From assembly GCA_000697355.1 (NCBI GenBank), contig JNEN01001251.1:90417-154416 (forward strand): DNA of 64,000 nt. Direction: 5' to 3'. This DNA comes from Syncephalastrum monosporum B8922 (lineage: Eukaryota > Mucoromycota > Mucoromycetes > Mucorales > Syncephalastraceae). This document shows, piece by piece, positions 12,639 to 23,646 of the stretch; position 1 is the first letter of the stretch, and each line of letters opens with the position of its first letter. The position numbers and the translations under genes are program-made. The notes below the pieces were generated by a model. That model made no database searches and was not told the origin of the DNA. It saw only the letters and a program-made list of their open reading frames with translations.

Positions 12639-14128
12639 TTACAACTCATCACGGTAAGCGAGGGCGTGCTTCCATGCCTCAAGCAGGTTTTGCAAGCGAG
12701 TGAGCTGATGATCGATCTGATGGGCAGACTGGACACGTGCCTGAAGCAGATAGCGACGGATGTTGGCAAAGACGCTCTCGACATTGTGTTTTGCGAGTGA
12801 CTTGCGGTCCTGGAAGCTCTTCTCGAGGTGGTTCTGGATCCAGTCGAGCTGAGCCTCGGTGTAGCCGATGCGCTTGTAGGCCTGGCGCTCTTTTTCGCGC
12901 CAGAATGTGCCAAACGACTGCTTCCAGCTCTCGGCGGTGTCGCGGACATCACTCCGAACATCGTTCACCCTTTCGGCCGCAGCGGAGGAGGCGGCGTGGA
13001 CAGCCGATTCGAGGGAGCGGGACTGGGCAGCGGAAATGGCGTGTGAGGACGAGGCTGCTTGCTGGGCGAGGCTGTGACCTTCGTCATACTGACGCCACCA
13101 CCAATGCGCAAAGCGGTCCCAGAAATCAAGGACAGTATCGCGAGCGGTGTAGACGACAGACCAGACGTAGCTCTGGGTGGCATCCGCGGCGTGGCCGGCG
13201 TAGTCCATGGCAAAGATGCGGTAGGCATTGATGTCGTCCTGAACGGCCTCAACCGCGGCCTTGGCCTGGTCCGTGCGGAGCTTCTGCTGTTTCTGGAGGT
13301 TGGTCTCGACCTGGTGCCAGAATTTTTTGTCGCCGATCTTGCGCACATCCGGGGTGGACTGCATCGCGTGTTTGACGGTATCGACCACATGCTGGATCTG
13401 TTGCTCATTGAGCTCCTTGTTGTGTTGCGCGCGCGTCTTGAGCTTGGACTCGAGCTTCTGAGCCCAGTGGTGGAAGCCGCCATCGTCATCCCGGGCCTCG
13501 TCGGTCGGGTTGCGCTGGTGGGGCTTGCCGAGGAAGCGGCGATACCAAGACTCGGTGGTGAATGCAGCCTCCAGATCGTTGGCCATCTGCTTCCACTGAG
13601 CCTCCGTCACCCATTTCTTGCGCAGCGCGTTGTGCTTCGCGCGGTCGAGAGCCTCTGACACGCGTTCGCGCGTGAGCTCGCCGCGAATTTCCAGCGAACG
13701 CAAATCATGGCCAAGCTGGTCTGTCAAGGCCTGTACATGTTCACGTGATACGTGGTGCTGCTCCTCCAGTTTGATCTTCAATCCTTCGAGCAGACGGTTC
13801 ACTTTTTCGCCAAACAGGTCCATGTTGAACGCCACCGAGTCGCGATAGTATTTTACGGTCTGGAGCAGCTGGCTCTCATCCTTGGCATGCGGATGCGGGA
13901 TGTTGTACTTTTTCAAGTAGGCCTCGGCGGTGTCCTTGGTCCAGTCCGTGACATCGTTGACCTTTTCGTTTAAGTCGGCTGTGGATGTATTTTGTTTCAC
14001 AGCGGTTTTTTTAATGGGTACTTTTTAGCTGTCGTGTTGCTGACGCGTTTCAGATAACACAAACCTTTCGCATAAACGGTGAATATTGTACCGAGTACAA
14101 GCAACCACAAAATGGGTCGTAACAGCAT
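12639..14128 (-). CDS. Ish1/Msc1-like nuclear-envelope/ER stress protein
   Basis: Two-exon gene. Exon 1 encodes a short hydrophobic signal (MLLRPILWLLVLGTIFTVYA), then an 86-nt intron (13979-14064), then about 445 residues. The mature part has Ish1-type repeats: a WTKDTAEAYLKKYNIPHP unit near the start and further units around WVTEAQWKQ and YTEAQLDWIQNHL, in the helical layout of fission-yeast Ish1 and yeast Msc1. Those proteins sit in the nuclear envelope/ER lumen and respond to stress. The sequence is rich in Lys, Glu, Gln and Ala and is mostly alpha-helical. An in-frame ATG further upstream (14218) would add a second hydrophobic segment; I prefer 14128 because it gives a compact signal peptide. 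Family call good; function unproven. Confidence 0.82.
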
Positions 14129-15801
14129 AGTTATTCGAGTGAGAAAACAGGAAGAAAAAGAAAAAAGAAAAAAAAGCGACAACAGTGAAGCGAACGCGGA
14201 ACCGGTTTTTATGCGCACGAAAAAGAAGACCGCTGCAGTGCGTCACCCACGCGCAATTGTCCCAGCCATTATTTCTTTTCCTTTTTCGTCCACGGCGACG
14301 TGACGAAACTGACACATTACTCTTACCGTGTTATTCTAAGCTGCAATACCATGGTCCAGTCTTCCGCTCGATAAATAAAAATTTATATGTATAAAGGAGT
14401 CCAAAGGCGACACAAGGATTCGTAGACTGCCATCTTTGTTTCATGTACGGTGAGATAAAGCGATTTTTCAAGGGTATTGCGCGATACCAGTAAGAACATG
14501 AATGAAATGTGTAAGCGGCGGGATCACTGGAAGCACGTGGAAGACTTCTGCTAGCTTCGGGAGAACGCATCATCCTAAACGCATGGCATACATGATGGAT
14601 GGATAGTGCAGTCTTTTCTTTTATTTTTCAAGGTCGTGGCAGGTCTGCGGAGGAGAAACACATCTGTTGGGTTTGGGATGATATATGGTAAAGTTTACCA
14701 GTGTCATACGTCTATTTACAACAGAGTCAAACATTATCGTACCGAGTATCCTCTGATCAGATCGGTCGATGGCCAACCAAAGGCCTCAACCCCGCTATCA
14801 CTGTATAATGTATGCCTTGTGATGTGGCATGCTTGACGTAATCAATAAAGCAGTATCCAAATTCGGCAATGGACAAAAGCTGTGCATTGCAGCATTCTCA
14901 GTCCCGTCTTCGTCTGCTATTGGCGGTATCTGATTGGATAATATGTTTGGGTAAAAATGATCGGGCGAAATTCGCGACTGTTTTTTTCTTTTTCTTTGTG
15001 ATTGATGGTACGTTAATTTGTATATTCAAAATGAACAAGTATTGAATGCCGTGCTTTGCATATAGAAAGGAGAGATCTTTGGCAATCCCCTTGAGAAGGA
15101 CGGAATGAGCTTTCGCTCACAGTTACATCACTTTATGTGGTGCTGACATCTCTGCTCCATTGGAGCATCTTGGCACATTTGCCTCATACTTTTTTTTTAT
15201 ACCAATAGTACAAATGAAAAAAGCTGGAAACAGTATAACACTATCCATATTCTTCTTTCTCTAAAGGAAGAGAATAGAATGGGCCTCATAATCTTCGAGG
15301 TGTGGCTGGAGCCGACCGCTACAATAGAAGCCTTTCTGAAAGTGGCGAGTATCAACGGATTATAAAGGGCACAAGAAGCTGACGGTATCTTTACATAGGG
15401 ATTTTGCAAGGAGTATCCTGATGTATCAAGTGCCGACATAGGTCCACCCTCCAGCGTAGCTATCTGCCTGTCAATGTAATAATAACCTTTTCCCCTTTCT
15501 TTAGCCGACAGACGGGTCATCGATCAGTCATATCATATCATGACATGCCATGTCATGTCATGTATCTTGATGTTGTGCTTATTTTCTTGCTCCTTCCTTC
15601 CTTGCTTCCGTTCATTTGCCCACATACCATGCGGCCCTCAATTTTACGTGCATTTGCATCACTTACGTCTATATTCATTGTATTGTCCCGTTTCAATAAA
15701 ATAGGCATTATTGCTTTACATACTTGCCCTCGCCCCTTTCTTTTTATTTCGTTTACATTTTTTCGCTTTATGCCTTACCGTCCATTATCTTCCGAACAAA
15801 A
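14129..15801. other. 1.7-kb intergenic region between divergent genes
   Basis: Shared upstream region of the Ish1/Msc1-like gene (minus) and the SPX transporter (plus). Only short unsupported frames are present. A CACGTG E-box lies near 14534, the core bound by Pho4/CBF1-type factors, but it is more than 1.2 kb from the transporter start. A perfect 9-bp inverted repeat with a 1-nt spacer is at 15539-15557. Confidence 0.5.
15539..15557. repeat. 9-bp perfect inverted repeat upstream of SPX transporter
   Basis: Arms CATGACATG and CATGTCATG are separated by one C, embedded in a run of TCATG/TCATA units. It ends about 245 bp before the transporter ATG. It could form a cruciform or bind a dimeric regulator; no function is shown. 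Confidence 0.7.
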
Positions 15802-18231
15802 ATGAAGTTTTCGCACTCGCTTCAATTCAATGCGGTGCCAGAGTGGAAAGATTACTATGTCGCGTACGTTCCCTAAATCCCTCATCAGGCTAAGCAAACG
15901 GACGGCTGATTTCTTTGCTGCAGATACGACTCATTAAAGCGATTTATCTTTGAGAAAGAGCAGGCCAACGTGGATGCCGCCAACACCCGCCAGGACACCG
16001 AGTCCTCGAACCAGTTGCAGGACCAAGACGACTTTGACGAGGTGTTCCTGACGCTATTAGACGAGCAACTGCATCGTGTCATTGATTTTTATGACAGCAA
16101 GCAGGCTGAACTCAACTTCCGCCTCGAACGCTTGGCCGACCAGTCCGCCACCTGTCCTGACGATGCCAACTCCCCCCAAAGCGTCCGGCATGCCTTTCGC
16201 AACACAATCGAGATTGAGGAGCTCGAAAAGCCCTCCCGGTCCTCGCTGACTGTGCCCGATACACTCCACGAACGCAGATCTTATGAGTCACGACTGTCCA
16301 CACAAACTTCTCGCGAATTTGTTGAGCATCTCGTCGATATGCGAGCCGAGCTGATATCCCTCTATGTGTCCTACAGCGAGCTTGAGTCGTTTGTGGAGCT
16401 GAACAGGAACGCCTTTGACAAGATTTTAAAAAAGTATGACAAGGTGTTGAATCGCGACGTGCGCCTAGCTTTCATGCAGACACATGTATTGCCGGCCTAC
16501 CCTTTCTTAACCGAGTCAGTGAATCATCTGCGCCACCAGATTGCTAGAACGGAGCGCATCTATGCCGAAATCTTTTGCGACGGCCGCAAACGCGCTGCTC
16601 AAGCCCAGATGCGCATTCACCTGCGCGAGCAGCTCACATACGGGCGCAACACGGTATGGAAGGACATGGTCAGCCAGGAGCGTCAGCAGCATGCGGCCCA
16701 CGTTGTCCAGGCCGCGCACAGTGCTCCAAAAACATGGCGCGTACCGTGGACATCCTACCACGTCGACGCGATGCATGTCCGTCAGGTGACCTGTCTCGTT
16801 CTGGCGGTCCTCTTGTTTGCCATCCTCGCTAGCTTGCGCATTTTTGATTCCACCCCGCAGAACCATTGCTTTGCACTTCTCGTACTGGCGGCGGTGCTGT
16901 GGGCGACAGAGGCTGTGCCCTTGTATGCGACGGGTTTCCTTATTCCTGTGTTGATTGTACCGCTTGATATCATGCGTCAAGAAGATGGCTCGACCATGCC
17001 TGCGCCCGACGCGGCCAAGCATGTGTTCGAAAGCATGTTCAGCTCCACTATTGTCATGCTTCTCGGCGGCTTTGCACTGGCAGGTGCGCTTTCCAAGTAC
17101 GGCATTGCCAAAGCGTTTGCGTCCCACGTGTTGTCCAGGGCAGGCACGCGTCCGCGCTGGGTACTCCTCACCACCATGTTCGTATCATTGTTTCTCAGCA
17201 TGTGGATTTCCAACGTCGCCACACCCGTCCTGTGTTTTTCGCTGGTCGGCCCCATCCTTCGCACTCTCGCGGACAACTCGCCTGTTGCGCCCTGTCTCTT
17301 GCTCGGTATTGCCCTCGCTAGCTGCATTGGAGGCATGACATCGCCCATCTCTTCACCCCAGAATATTATCACACTTCAGTACATGCAGCCTAGTCCAGGA
17401 TGGGGTATCTGGTTTGCGGTTGCGCTGCCCATCGCAATCCTGTCGACCTTTGGCGCCTGGGCCTTGTTGCTCCTTGTCTACATGCCCGACCGTGCGTGTG
17501 CCCATCTCAATACTATCAAACCGGTCAAGGACCGCGTTTCGGCTCAGCAGGCGGTGGTCATGCTCGTTACTATAGTGACAATCGCGCTGTGGTGCGCTGA
17601 AGACAGTATGAAGGACATTTTCGGAAGCACAGGCGTTATAGCTGCTATACCGCTGTTCATCTTCTTCGGTACTGGGCTCCTTACGAAAGATGACTTGCAT
17701 GCCTTTCTGTGGAGCGTTGTGGTAAGCAAATAGACGCGTTACTTCGAAGGAATGTCTATTGATCAGATGTACGCTCAGATACTCGCTCAGGGCGGTATGG
17801 CGCTCGGCGCTGCTGTCACCTCGTCAGGTCTACTTGAAACTATTGCGTTGCATATTAAGACCACCATCCAGCAGTTTCCGACAATTGCTATTTTGGCCGT
17901 GTTTTCGCTGTTAATCCTCGTGGTGTCGACGTTCGTATCGCACACCGTAGCGGCGTTGATTATTGTGCCAATAGTACAAGAGGTGGGAAAGAATCTGCCA
18001 GTCCCACATGCCAACTTGCTCGTGATGGGAGCTGGGCTTGCCTGTTCGGCTGGTATGGGCCTGCCTGTCTCAGGATATCCCAACATGTCGGCTATCATGC
18101 TTGAAAACGAGAAAGGCCGTCAGTACCTCACCACAAAAGACTTTGTTGTCACAGGCGTCCCTGTCAGTATCGTTGTGTGTGTTCTCATCTTTACCCTCGG
18201 CTATGGTATCATGTCAATGGCCGGGTATTAA
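15802..18231 (+). CDS. SPX-domain low-affinity phosphate transporter (Pho87/Pho90/Pho91 type)
   Basis: Phosphate/anion carrier of the divalent anion:Na+ symporter superfamily with an N-terminal SPX sensor that reads inositol pyrophosphates. SPX begins MKFSHSLQFNAVPEWKDYYVAY and continues SLKRFIFEKE, the phosphate-sensing lysine-rich start. It ends near NRNAFDKILKKYDKVL. About 12 hydrophobic segments follow from about 16790, with WATEAVPLYATGFLIPVLIVP, ISNVATPVLCF, GMTSPISSPQNII and, in the second half, GMGLPVSGYPNMSA typical of the family. Introns: 15864-15923 (60 nt) and a very short 45-nt one at 17722-17766, needed to bypass an in-frame TAG at 17731 and restoring a continuous frame. Likely plasma membrane (Pho87/90) or vacuole (Pho91); the sequence does not decide. 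Confidence 0.93.
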
Positions 18232-18828
18232 GACATAGCATTTACTTCCTATAGCATACTCTCATCCTTGTAAAATAACAAGATACACTGATGTCATTAT
18301 AACGTCATGTATGATTTAAAACTACCCAGTCTTGCGCAGCATGTGATGCACAGTGACTACGTGTACGTGCATAGTCCTCTAGGTCGCTCATGGAAAGCGC
18401 CAATGCAGTTTGGTGCCAGTCAACCTATATCGCGCGTAGTCATTCGCATAGCTATCCGAAAGAAGGTTAACAGAGACCACGAACGCTGCGCTTGCGCATA
18501 ACCCCACCTACTAGCTACGGTGGTTATCAGAACAGTCGGTTGACGAATTACCCACGAATCACGCTGGGTCTTACTTCGACTACAATTCCCATAGTCTCGA
18601 ATCCACTTAATCACTAGAAGGGTGCACGTACAAGTGCCTTCCGAAGAACACATGGTCGCTATAGCCTTTTCGTGTCTTCCTCTTGATTACCCATTTACGA
18701 AAGTTCATATCCATCAGTAGTATGCAGCATAAGCGAAAGAGGAATATTGAGGAGATGATCGATTTATGTACTATCGAGCAAAAAGCCAAATCATAACAAT
18801 GCAAACAAGGTAATCACCAGCATTTCGC
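18232..18828. other. Intergenic region between convergent genes
   Basis: Lies between the 3' ends of the SPX transporter and the eS27 gene. Only short open frames without recognisable domains are present. A weak tRNA B-box-like string near 18592 has no matching A-box. I see nothing else. Confidence 0.5.
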
Positions 18829-19568
18829 TTAGTTGATCTTTCTGCGGAAGGACGAGCCTAAAAATCCACAGAGACAGGTCAGTACTGAGCACTATTCATT
18901 GTATATTTCAGATACATACCCTCAGTAAGGCGAGCCTTACCACCAGTAGGCTGGCAAAGGACAGTACCGCACGACGAGCAGAGAACGACGGTCTGGGCGT
19001 GGCTGAAGACGGTGCTGATGTTCAGGCAGCCTAATAAGATGATATATGATTAGTGTCACGGAAAGCAAAAGCGAGTAAAAGTGTAGTTACCGGGGCACTT
19101 GACATCCATGAAGTAGGAGTTAGGAGACTGTACGAGTCTCTTGAGCTTGTGGGAGCGCTTCTCGTGCTCGACGGAGGGGTTAAGAAGATCAACGGCCAAC
19201 TATATATATAAGCGTTAACGTAATGTACCCCGATTTGCACAAACGTAAAGAATCGAACAGAGAGAAAGAGAAAAAGAGTGGTGGCAAGTGTTGACGTTAT
19301 GCTGGGCAACATGGCTTGCAACATGTCGAAGGCGAGGTACGAGAGGTTTAGCTGAAAAGGCTGCTGCGCATCAAGAATTGACATGTCGTAATCGTCGTCG
19401 AGATTCTTTTTTTCTTACAACAGATGGAGACATCCATCCATCCATCCATCCATCCATCCAGTAATCCATCTGTCCGTTGCACGCATGCATCCATTCTTTT
19501 TCTCTCTCTCTCTCTTGTCATCTTTACTCCTTGTGTCTCTTGTCTTGCTGGCATGTACGTACGGTCAT
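18829..19568 (-). CDS. RPS27: Ribosomal protein eS27
   Basis: Small-subunit ribosomal protein with a C4 zinc finger. The main exons encode [15 protein letters not shown], then [37 protein letters not shown], and the C-terminal [11 protein letters not shown]. The zinc ligands are the two CxxC pairs. Exon 1 is best placed at 19568-19563, encoding only M-T followed by a GTACGT donor, which gives [10 protein letters not shown] and the family's usual length (about 82 residues). Intron 1 is then long (19200-19562) and contains a (CATC)n tract. The exon-1 position is my inference; the rest is secure. Confidence 0.92.
19431..19470. repeat. (CATC)n tract in eS27 intron 1
   Basis: About seven uninterrupted CATC units plus a flanking ATCC, inside the long first intron of eS27. 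On the coding strand it reads GATG/ATGG. Confidence 0.9.
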
Positions 19569-21581
19569 TTTGTTTGGCGAAAAAGAGGAGGATCAATGGC
19601 CCGCACGCGCGCTGTATTTAAATTGTTGTCCGTCATTGGCTGTCGTTGGCCTCTTTTACGCAACCCCCAACCTTCTCTTCCTTTGCTGCGCCATCACCTC
19701 TCAACGACTGCGCCGCTGAGGTCATCGCATGCTAAAAACAACTGCTGCTCAAAGAATCACATCAAAATATTTTTTTTCTTTTTCTTCTGATATGTACGAC
19801 CACTTGAAGCTCATTGGATTTTAGTGACTCGTGCCATATAATACTGCAACGAACATGATGAGAAAGTACACATATTTGTGATACAATACATATGAATAGA
19901 TTACTTCTTTCCATTCAAATTATTAGAGCCTGTTATGGTAGGTCTCTCATAGAAACAAGCATCTGTCTCCTCGAAGAAAAGTCTACCTGGCCATGAGCAA
20001 AATATGGTAAATACAGTGATACATAACATAAGCATATCCTCAATCATATGGTATGAGCTCTAAATAGACAGCCACATTTAGCTCTTTCAGGCTTCGTGAT
20101 ATAATGGACCATGTCGTTAGCTGGATAATTAGAGCAAAGGATGCCTGACCGTCATATATTCAGTGTTATACCACCGACACAAGATCAGTCTCATGCAAAG
20201 TTGAAGGCGGATTGGCTCTGAGAAATAAATTTAGAGGACATCGAACGCATGAAGTCCAGCTTCTACCATACTGAGACTGTTTGATCTGCCGTATTTGTCG
20301 CGGCTATCTGACGTGAAATTACGAAACTATTAAAAAGATAAAGAGGCGGGCGCTCCAAGGAGTCAACAGTCGCGTAGACTGGATCTGGAGACACGCAGTC
20401 ATCATTACTCTCTTCACAGAAAGAAAGAAAAACTAGGAGGTACATGCAGGATGAACTGTGAGTGCTATTTGTCTGTCAAAGACAGCGGGAAGGCAGAGCA
20501 TTCCAAACCATATTTCACTCTAGCCGAGTATTTATTTCGACTGTTTCTGTATCTCAGCACTCTCTAATGGTGCTTATGTATGGCCAGCATCAATCATGCC
20601 TTAATCGATGCAAAATGATACAGGCCTAGCAACGTTTCGTAACTTGTGTCAGAAAGCGCTTTCGAAATTAATATACACCATAATACCCCGTCAACTTGGG
20701 CGAAAAGTTTGGCTCCTATCTAAAATGACGTGTCCGTATAAATCTAAAAGGGGATACACAGATTGTCATGTGTACACAACTTACATGGCGTATTGATATT
20801 TGGCTAAACCCACCTATTTTCGACCATTCGATTTATTTAACTGTGCCTGTTGTTAAAGCAGACCATAATGTACATCCAGATTGGATTCGAAGTATATTAC
20901 TAGAGAAAGCTCCTTGCTTCATTCGGATTGAGGTTGCTAACATTGATATGAGTCCTTAGGTTGCATGAATTGCTCGGGTTACTTTGTCCGACACTTAACC
21001 AAACCCGTGATGAAAGATTGGCCTAGGTATGGCTCCCCGCGAAGCCTATATATATTTCTGGTAGGATGCTTTTTAATCGTGCGTAATATGTATCAGACAT
21101 GTGGTCGGCTGAGGCCGGATTTTCCCCGTGAGTAAACAAATGGCCAGATTTGGTTGGGACAGTCGGGCCGACATGTAAAGACACCCGTGGTAAAAGTATA
21201 ACATTAGACTCCTGTGCTGTTTCGATGAGAGTTCATCTTTAGTGCCTTTTTACCCTTTCTCTGACACCCTCATTTGGCAATTGTTGTGCGATGACACAAT
21301 AAGAGAGTACACAGAAGATCTGTTTTCAGGACCCTCGCGCTTTTCTTTTCTCTCTCTCTGTCTCTCGGGTTTGCATCATAGTAAATAGACAGGAGAAGGA
21401 GTTGTGTGACAAAAAAAAGCTTCCACGGGATACCATATTTTTGACGACGACAATAAAGTCATTTCCTTTTCCTGCGTCTCTCTTCTCTTTTCCTCTTCCT
21501 CTTTTCCTCTCTTGTTTATCATAAACTCCTCTTCTTCTCTCGAGAAGATACAAAACACCAAGTACAGACAATATAATCACC
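19569..21581. other. 2-kb gene-poor region
   Basis: Between the 5' end of eS27 (minus) and the repeat-rich protein gene (plus). It contains only short frames (for example near 20608-20796 and 20768-20959) with no recognisable domain. The last 250 bp are CT-rich and probably act as promoter and leader of the gene at 21582. I could not recognise a transposon, tRNA or other RNA. Confidence 0.5.
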
Positions 21582-22559
21582 ATGCAAGCACCTGGCGCCG
21601 TACCAGTTCCTCAACAGCCGCCACAACAACAACCTCAGCAGGTCCCCGTGACACCGCCCGCCCCCCAGGCCGAGGCCGTCCCACAACAAGCGCAAGCGGC
21701 ACCTCAGCAGCAACCGCAACCCCAACCACAGCCGCAGCAAGGACAACAGCCGCCCATGATGGAGATGCCACAGCCTCAAGGTGGTGGATTTTTTGACACA
21801 ATCAAACGTAAAATGCGCGAGGCAGCCGGACTGCAACAACCTATGGATCCTTATTACTACAGCCGCATGATGCAGCAACAGTCTATGATGCCGGGTATGA
21901 CCCCCGGGATGGCGCCTGGGATGACACCTGGGATGACGCCCGGAATGGCTCCGGGGATGACGCCTTACGGTATGCCGGGCCAGCAAGCGCCTATGATGAT
22001 GGGCATGCAAAATCCAATGGACGACTATTACGCCCAGCAACAACAGCAGCAAATGATGCAACAACAAATGATGCAGCAGCAAATGATGGGCGGCGGCGGT
22101 ATGATGAACCCAATGATGATGCAACAACCGGGCATGATGGGCGGCGGTATGATGGGCGGTATGATGGGACAGCAGCCTTATACCCCCGGCGGTATGATGG
22201 GAGCCGGTATGATGAACCCAATGATGATGCAACAGCCGGGTATGATGGGAGGCGGAATGATGGGAGGAGGCATGATGGGTGGCGGTATGATGGGTCAGCA
22301 ACCCTATACACCCGGGATGATGGGTGGCATGATGGGCCAGCAACCGATGGACTATTTCAGCGCCCAGCCTTACGGTGATCCCTATCAACAAATGTACGGC
22401 GGCGGCATGTACGGCGGCGGCATGTATGGCGGCGGAATGGGCATGCCAGGCATGATGGGAGGCATGGGTATGTCCAACCTCTTTGATCCACGTCGCTTCT
22501 ACCCTGAACGCAACTATATCAGCTCCTGTAATGATCTCTGGCATAGTAATTTCATGTAA
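21582..22559 (+). CDS. Low-complexity Met/Gly/Gln/Pro-rich repeat protein
   Basis: Uninterrupted 325-residue frame beginning MQAPGAVPVPQQ. Residues about 1-65 are Pro/Gln-rich. A short ordered-looking piece follows (GGGFFDTIKRKMREAAG, about 67-83). Next come five or six MTPGM/MAPGM pentapeptides, Gln/Met runs (QQQQQMMQQQMM), and repeated MMGGGMMG blocks that include two copies of the segment GMMNPMMMQQPGMMGG. The tail has MYGGG triplets and ends ISSCNDLWHSNFM. I recognise no domain. Composition resembles prion-like or phase-separating proteins, an inference only. Codon repetition has produced a long His-rich antisense frame that should not be taken as a gene. The 5' flank is CT-rich. Confidence 0.75.
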   Translation: MQAPGAVPVPQQPPQQQPQQVPVTPPAPQAEAVPQQAQAAPQQQPQPQPQPQQGQQPPMMEMPQPQGGGFFDTIKRKMREAAGLQQPMDPYYYSRMMQQQSMMPGMTPGMAPGMTPGMTPGMAPGMTPYGMPGQQAPMMMGMQNPMDDYYAQQQQQQMMQQQMMQQQMMGGGGMMNPMMMQQPGMMGGGMMGGMMGQQPYTPGGMMGAGMMNPMMMQQPGMMGGGMMGGGMMGGGMMGQQPYTPGMMGGMMGQQPMDYFSAQPYGDPYQQMYGGGMYGGGMYGGGMGMPGMMGGMGMSNLFDPRRFYPERNYISSCNDLWHSNFM

Positions 22560-23290
22560 TCCTTTGTACATATATACCCAACATCCCACCTGCACCATTT
22601 TGTTCTACCTCTCTACTATGTATACTCCACTAGCTAGCTGGATTGCAAAGTTTTGTATATTGTCCGCCATCTCCTTTGTTCTCTTCTGACTATCCTGCAT
22701 AACCAGAGATCTATCAATTCACTCACAGATGTCATATGCAAACTATTACTGTATGGATATTGCAGTGCTCTATGAACGAGATTTCTTTTCCCCAAAAGAA
22801 TAACAACCACAAAAAATCGACTCAGCAAGCATACGAAAACAGCATATACTTCCACTTGAAACTCTTACTTCAAACATGATTTTCAGGCTTACTATGATAT
22901 CAAATGAAAGTGTGAATCAAATATACACCGGAATTTTGGTATGGTACGTGCTTCTATACAGCTCAAGAATCTGCACGCGTTCGTAAGATGGAACGATTCA
23001 TAGGAGTGAGGACAGGAATGAAAAAGATGAAAAAGGTAAATCAGTTTATGTGGTGCAATCCTCATGGGACTCATGTTTGACAATATTACGGGTTACATCC
23101 CGCATGGCTGAACCACAAAAATCAAAAGACTAAGTGATCACAAGACAGCGCCATCATATGTACAGAGTATATTGGAGTAACAGTAAATAAATATTGCATT
23201 CACGAGTATCGGCGTCGGCAATAGAATGAAAGGTACGTGCGAGGAAAAGGTGGCCTTTGAGGTCGACATATATTCCAGACGGCAAAAGAT
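22560..23290. other. Intergenic region, no recognised gene
   Basis: Separates the 3' end of the Met/Gly-rich protein gene from the possible small ORF at 23291. Short frames only. Probably carries two 3' flanks. Confidence 0.5.
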
Positions 23291-23535
23291 TTAGATTTCT
23301 TTCTGTTGCACAAATAAGTGGTAGGAGGCCAGGGTAATACTGCCGTACTTGAAGTAGAGAGCTGCGTATGGTACATTAAGATATATTTTCTTTCTGGTGA
23401 AAGAGGTTGGGGTAAACGTCGGAGTTGATTATTCTTACGGCCATGGTAAGCGTGAAGGCTGCGGCAGGCAAAACCAAAGCTTTTCTTTTTTTGTTGCTCC
23501 TCGTTAAGCCAATGTCATACACTTACTGACAACAT
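23291..23535 (-). CDS. Possible three-exon micro-protein with one membrane segment
   Basis: Weak candidate. An ATG at 23535 starts MLS, followed by a GTAAGT donor. A second exon near 23420-23490 encodes KALVLPAAAFTLTMA before a GTAAGA donor, and a third near 23291-23345 encodes YGSITLASYHLFVQQKEI before TAA. Together they would make a hydrophobic peptide of about 36 residues, the size of small respiratory or oligosaccharyltransferase subunits. I do not recognise the family. The second acceptor (CTTCAAG) is preceded 15 nt upstream by another CAG, which weakens the model. The gene would be head-to-head with the Est1/SMG-like gene. Confidence 0.25.
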
Positions 23536-23646
23536 CAGCGCCTTAACGAATCACCAACAGCACCCTACTCAGAAAACACTTGAAACCCAACTAGCCCAAG
23601 CCCTCCACTATTCCAGTCTTATAATGAATTGTCATTTTAAGCAGAA

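Noticed and set aside
13059..13658. 199-codon Leu/Val-rich plus-strand frame
   Set aside because: Antisense shadow of the Ish1/Msc1-like coding exon.
18585..18610. tRNA B-box-like string TCTCGAATCC
   Set aside because: No A-box at the right distance and no cloverleaf can be drawn.
21519..22598. 359-codon His/Leu-rich minus-strand frame
   Set aside because: Antisense shadow of the Met/Gly/Gln repeats (ATG/CAT, GGC/GCC). The plus-strand frame has sensible composition and context.
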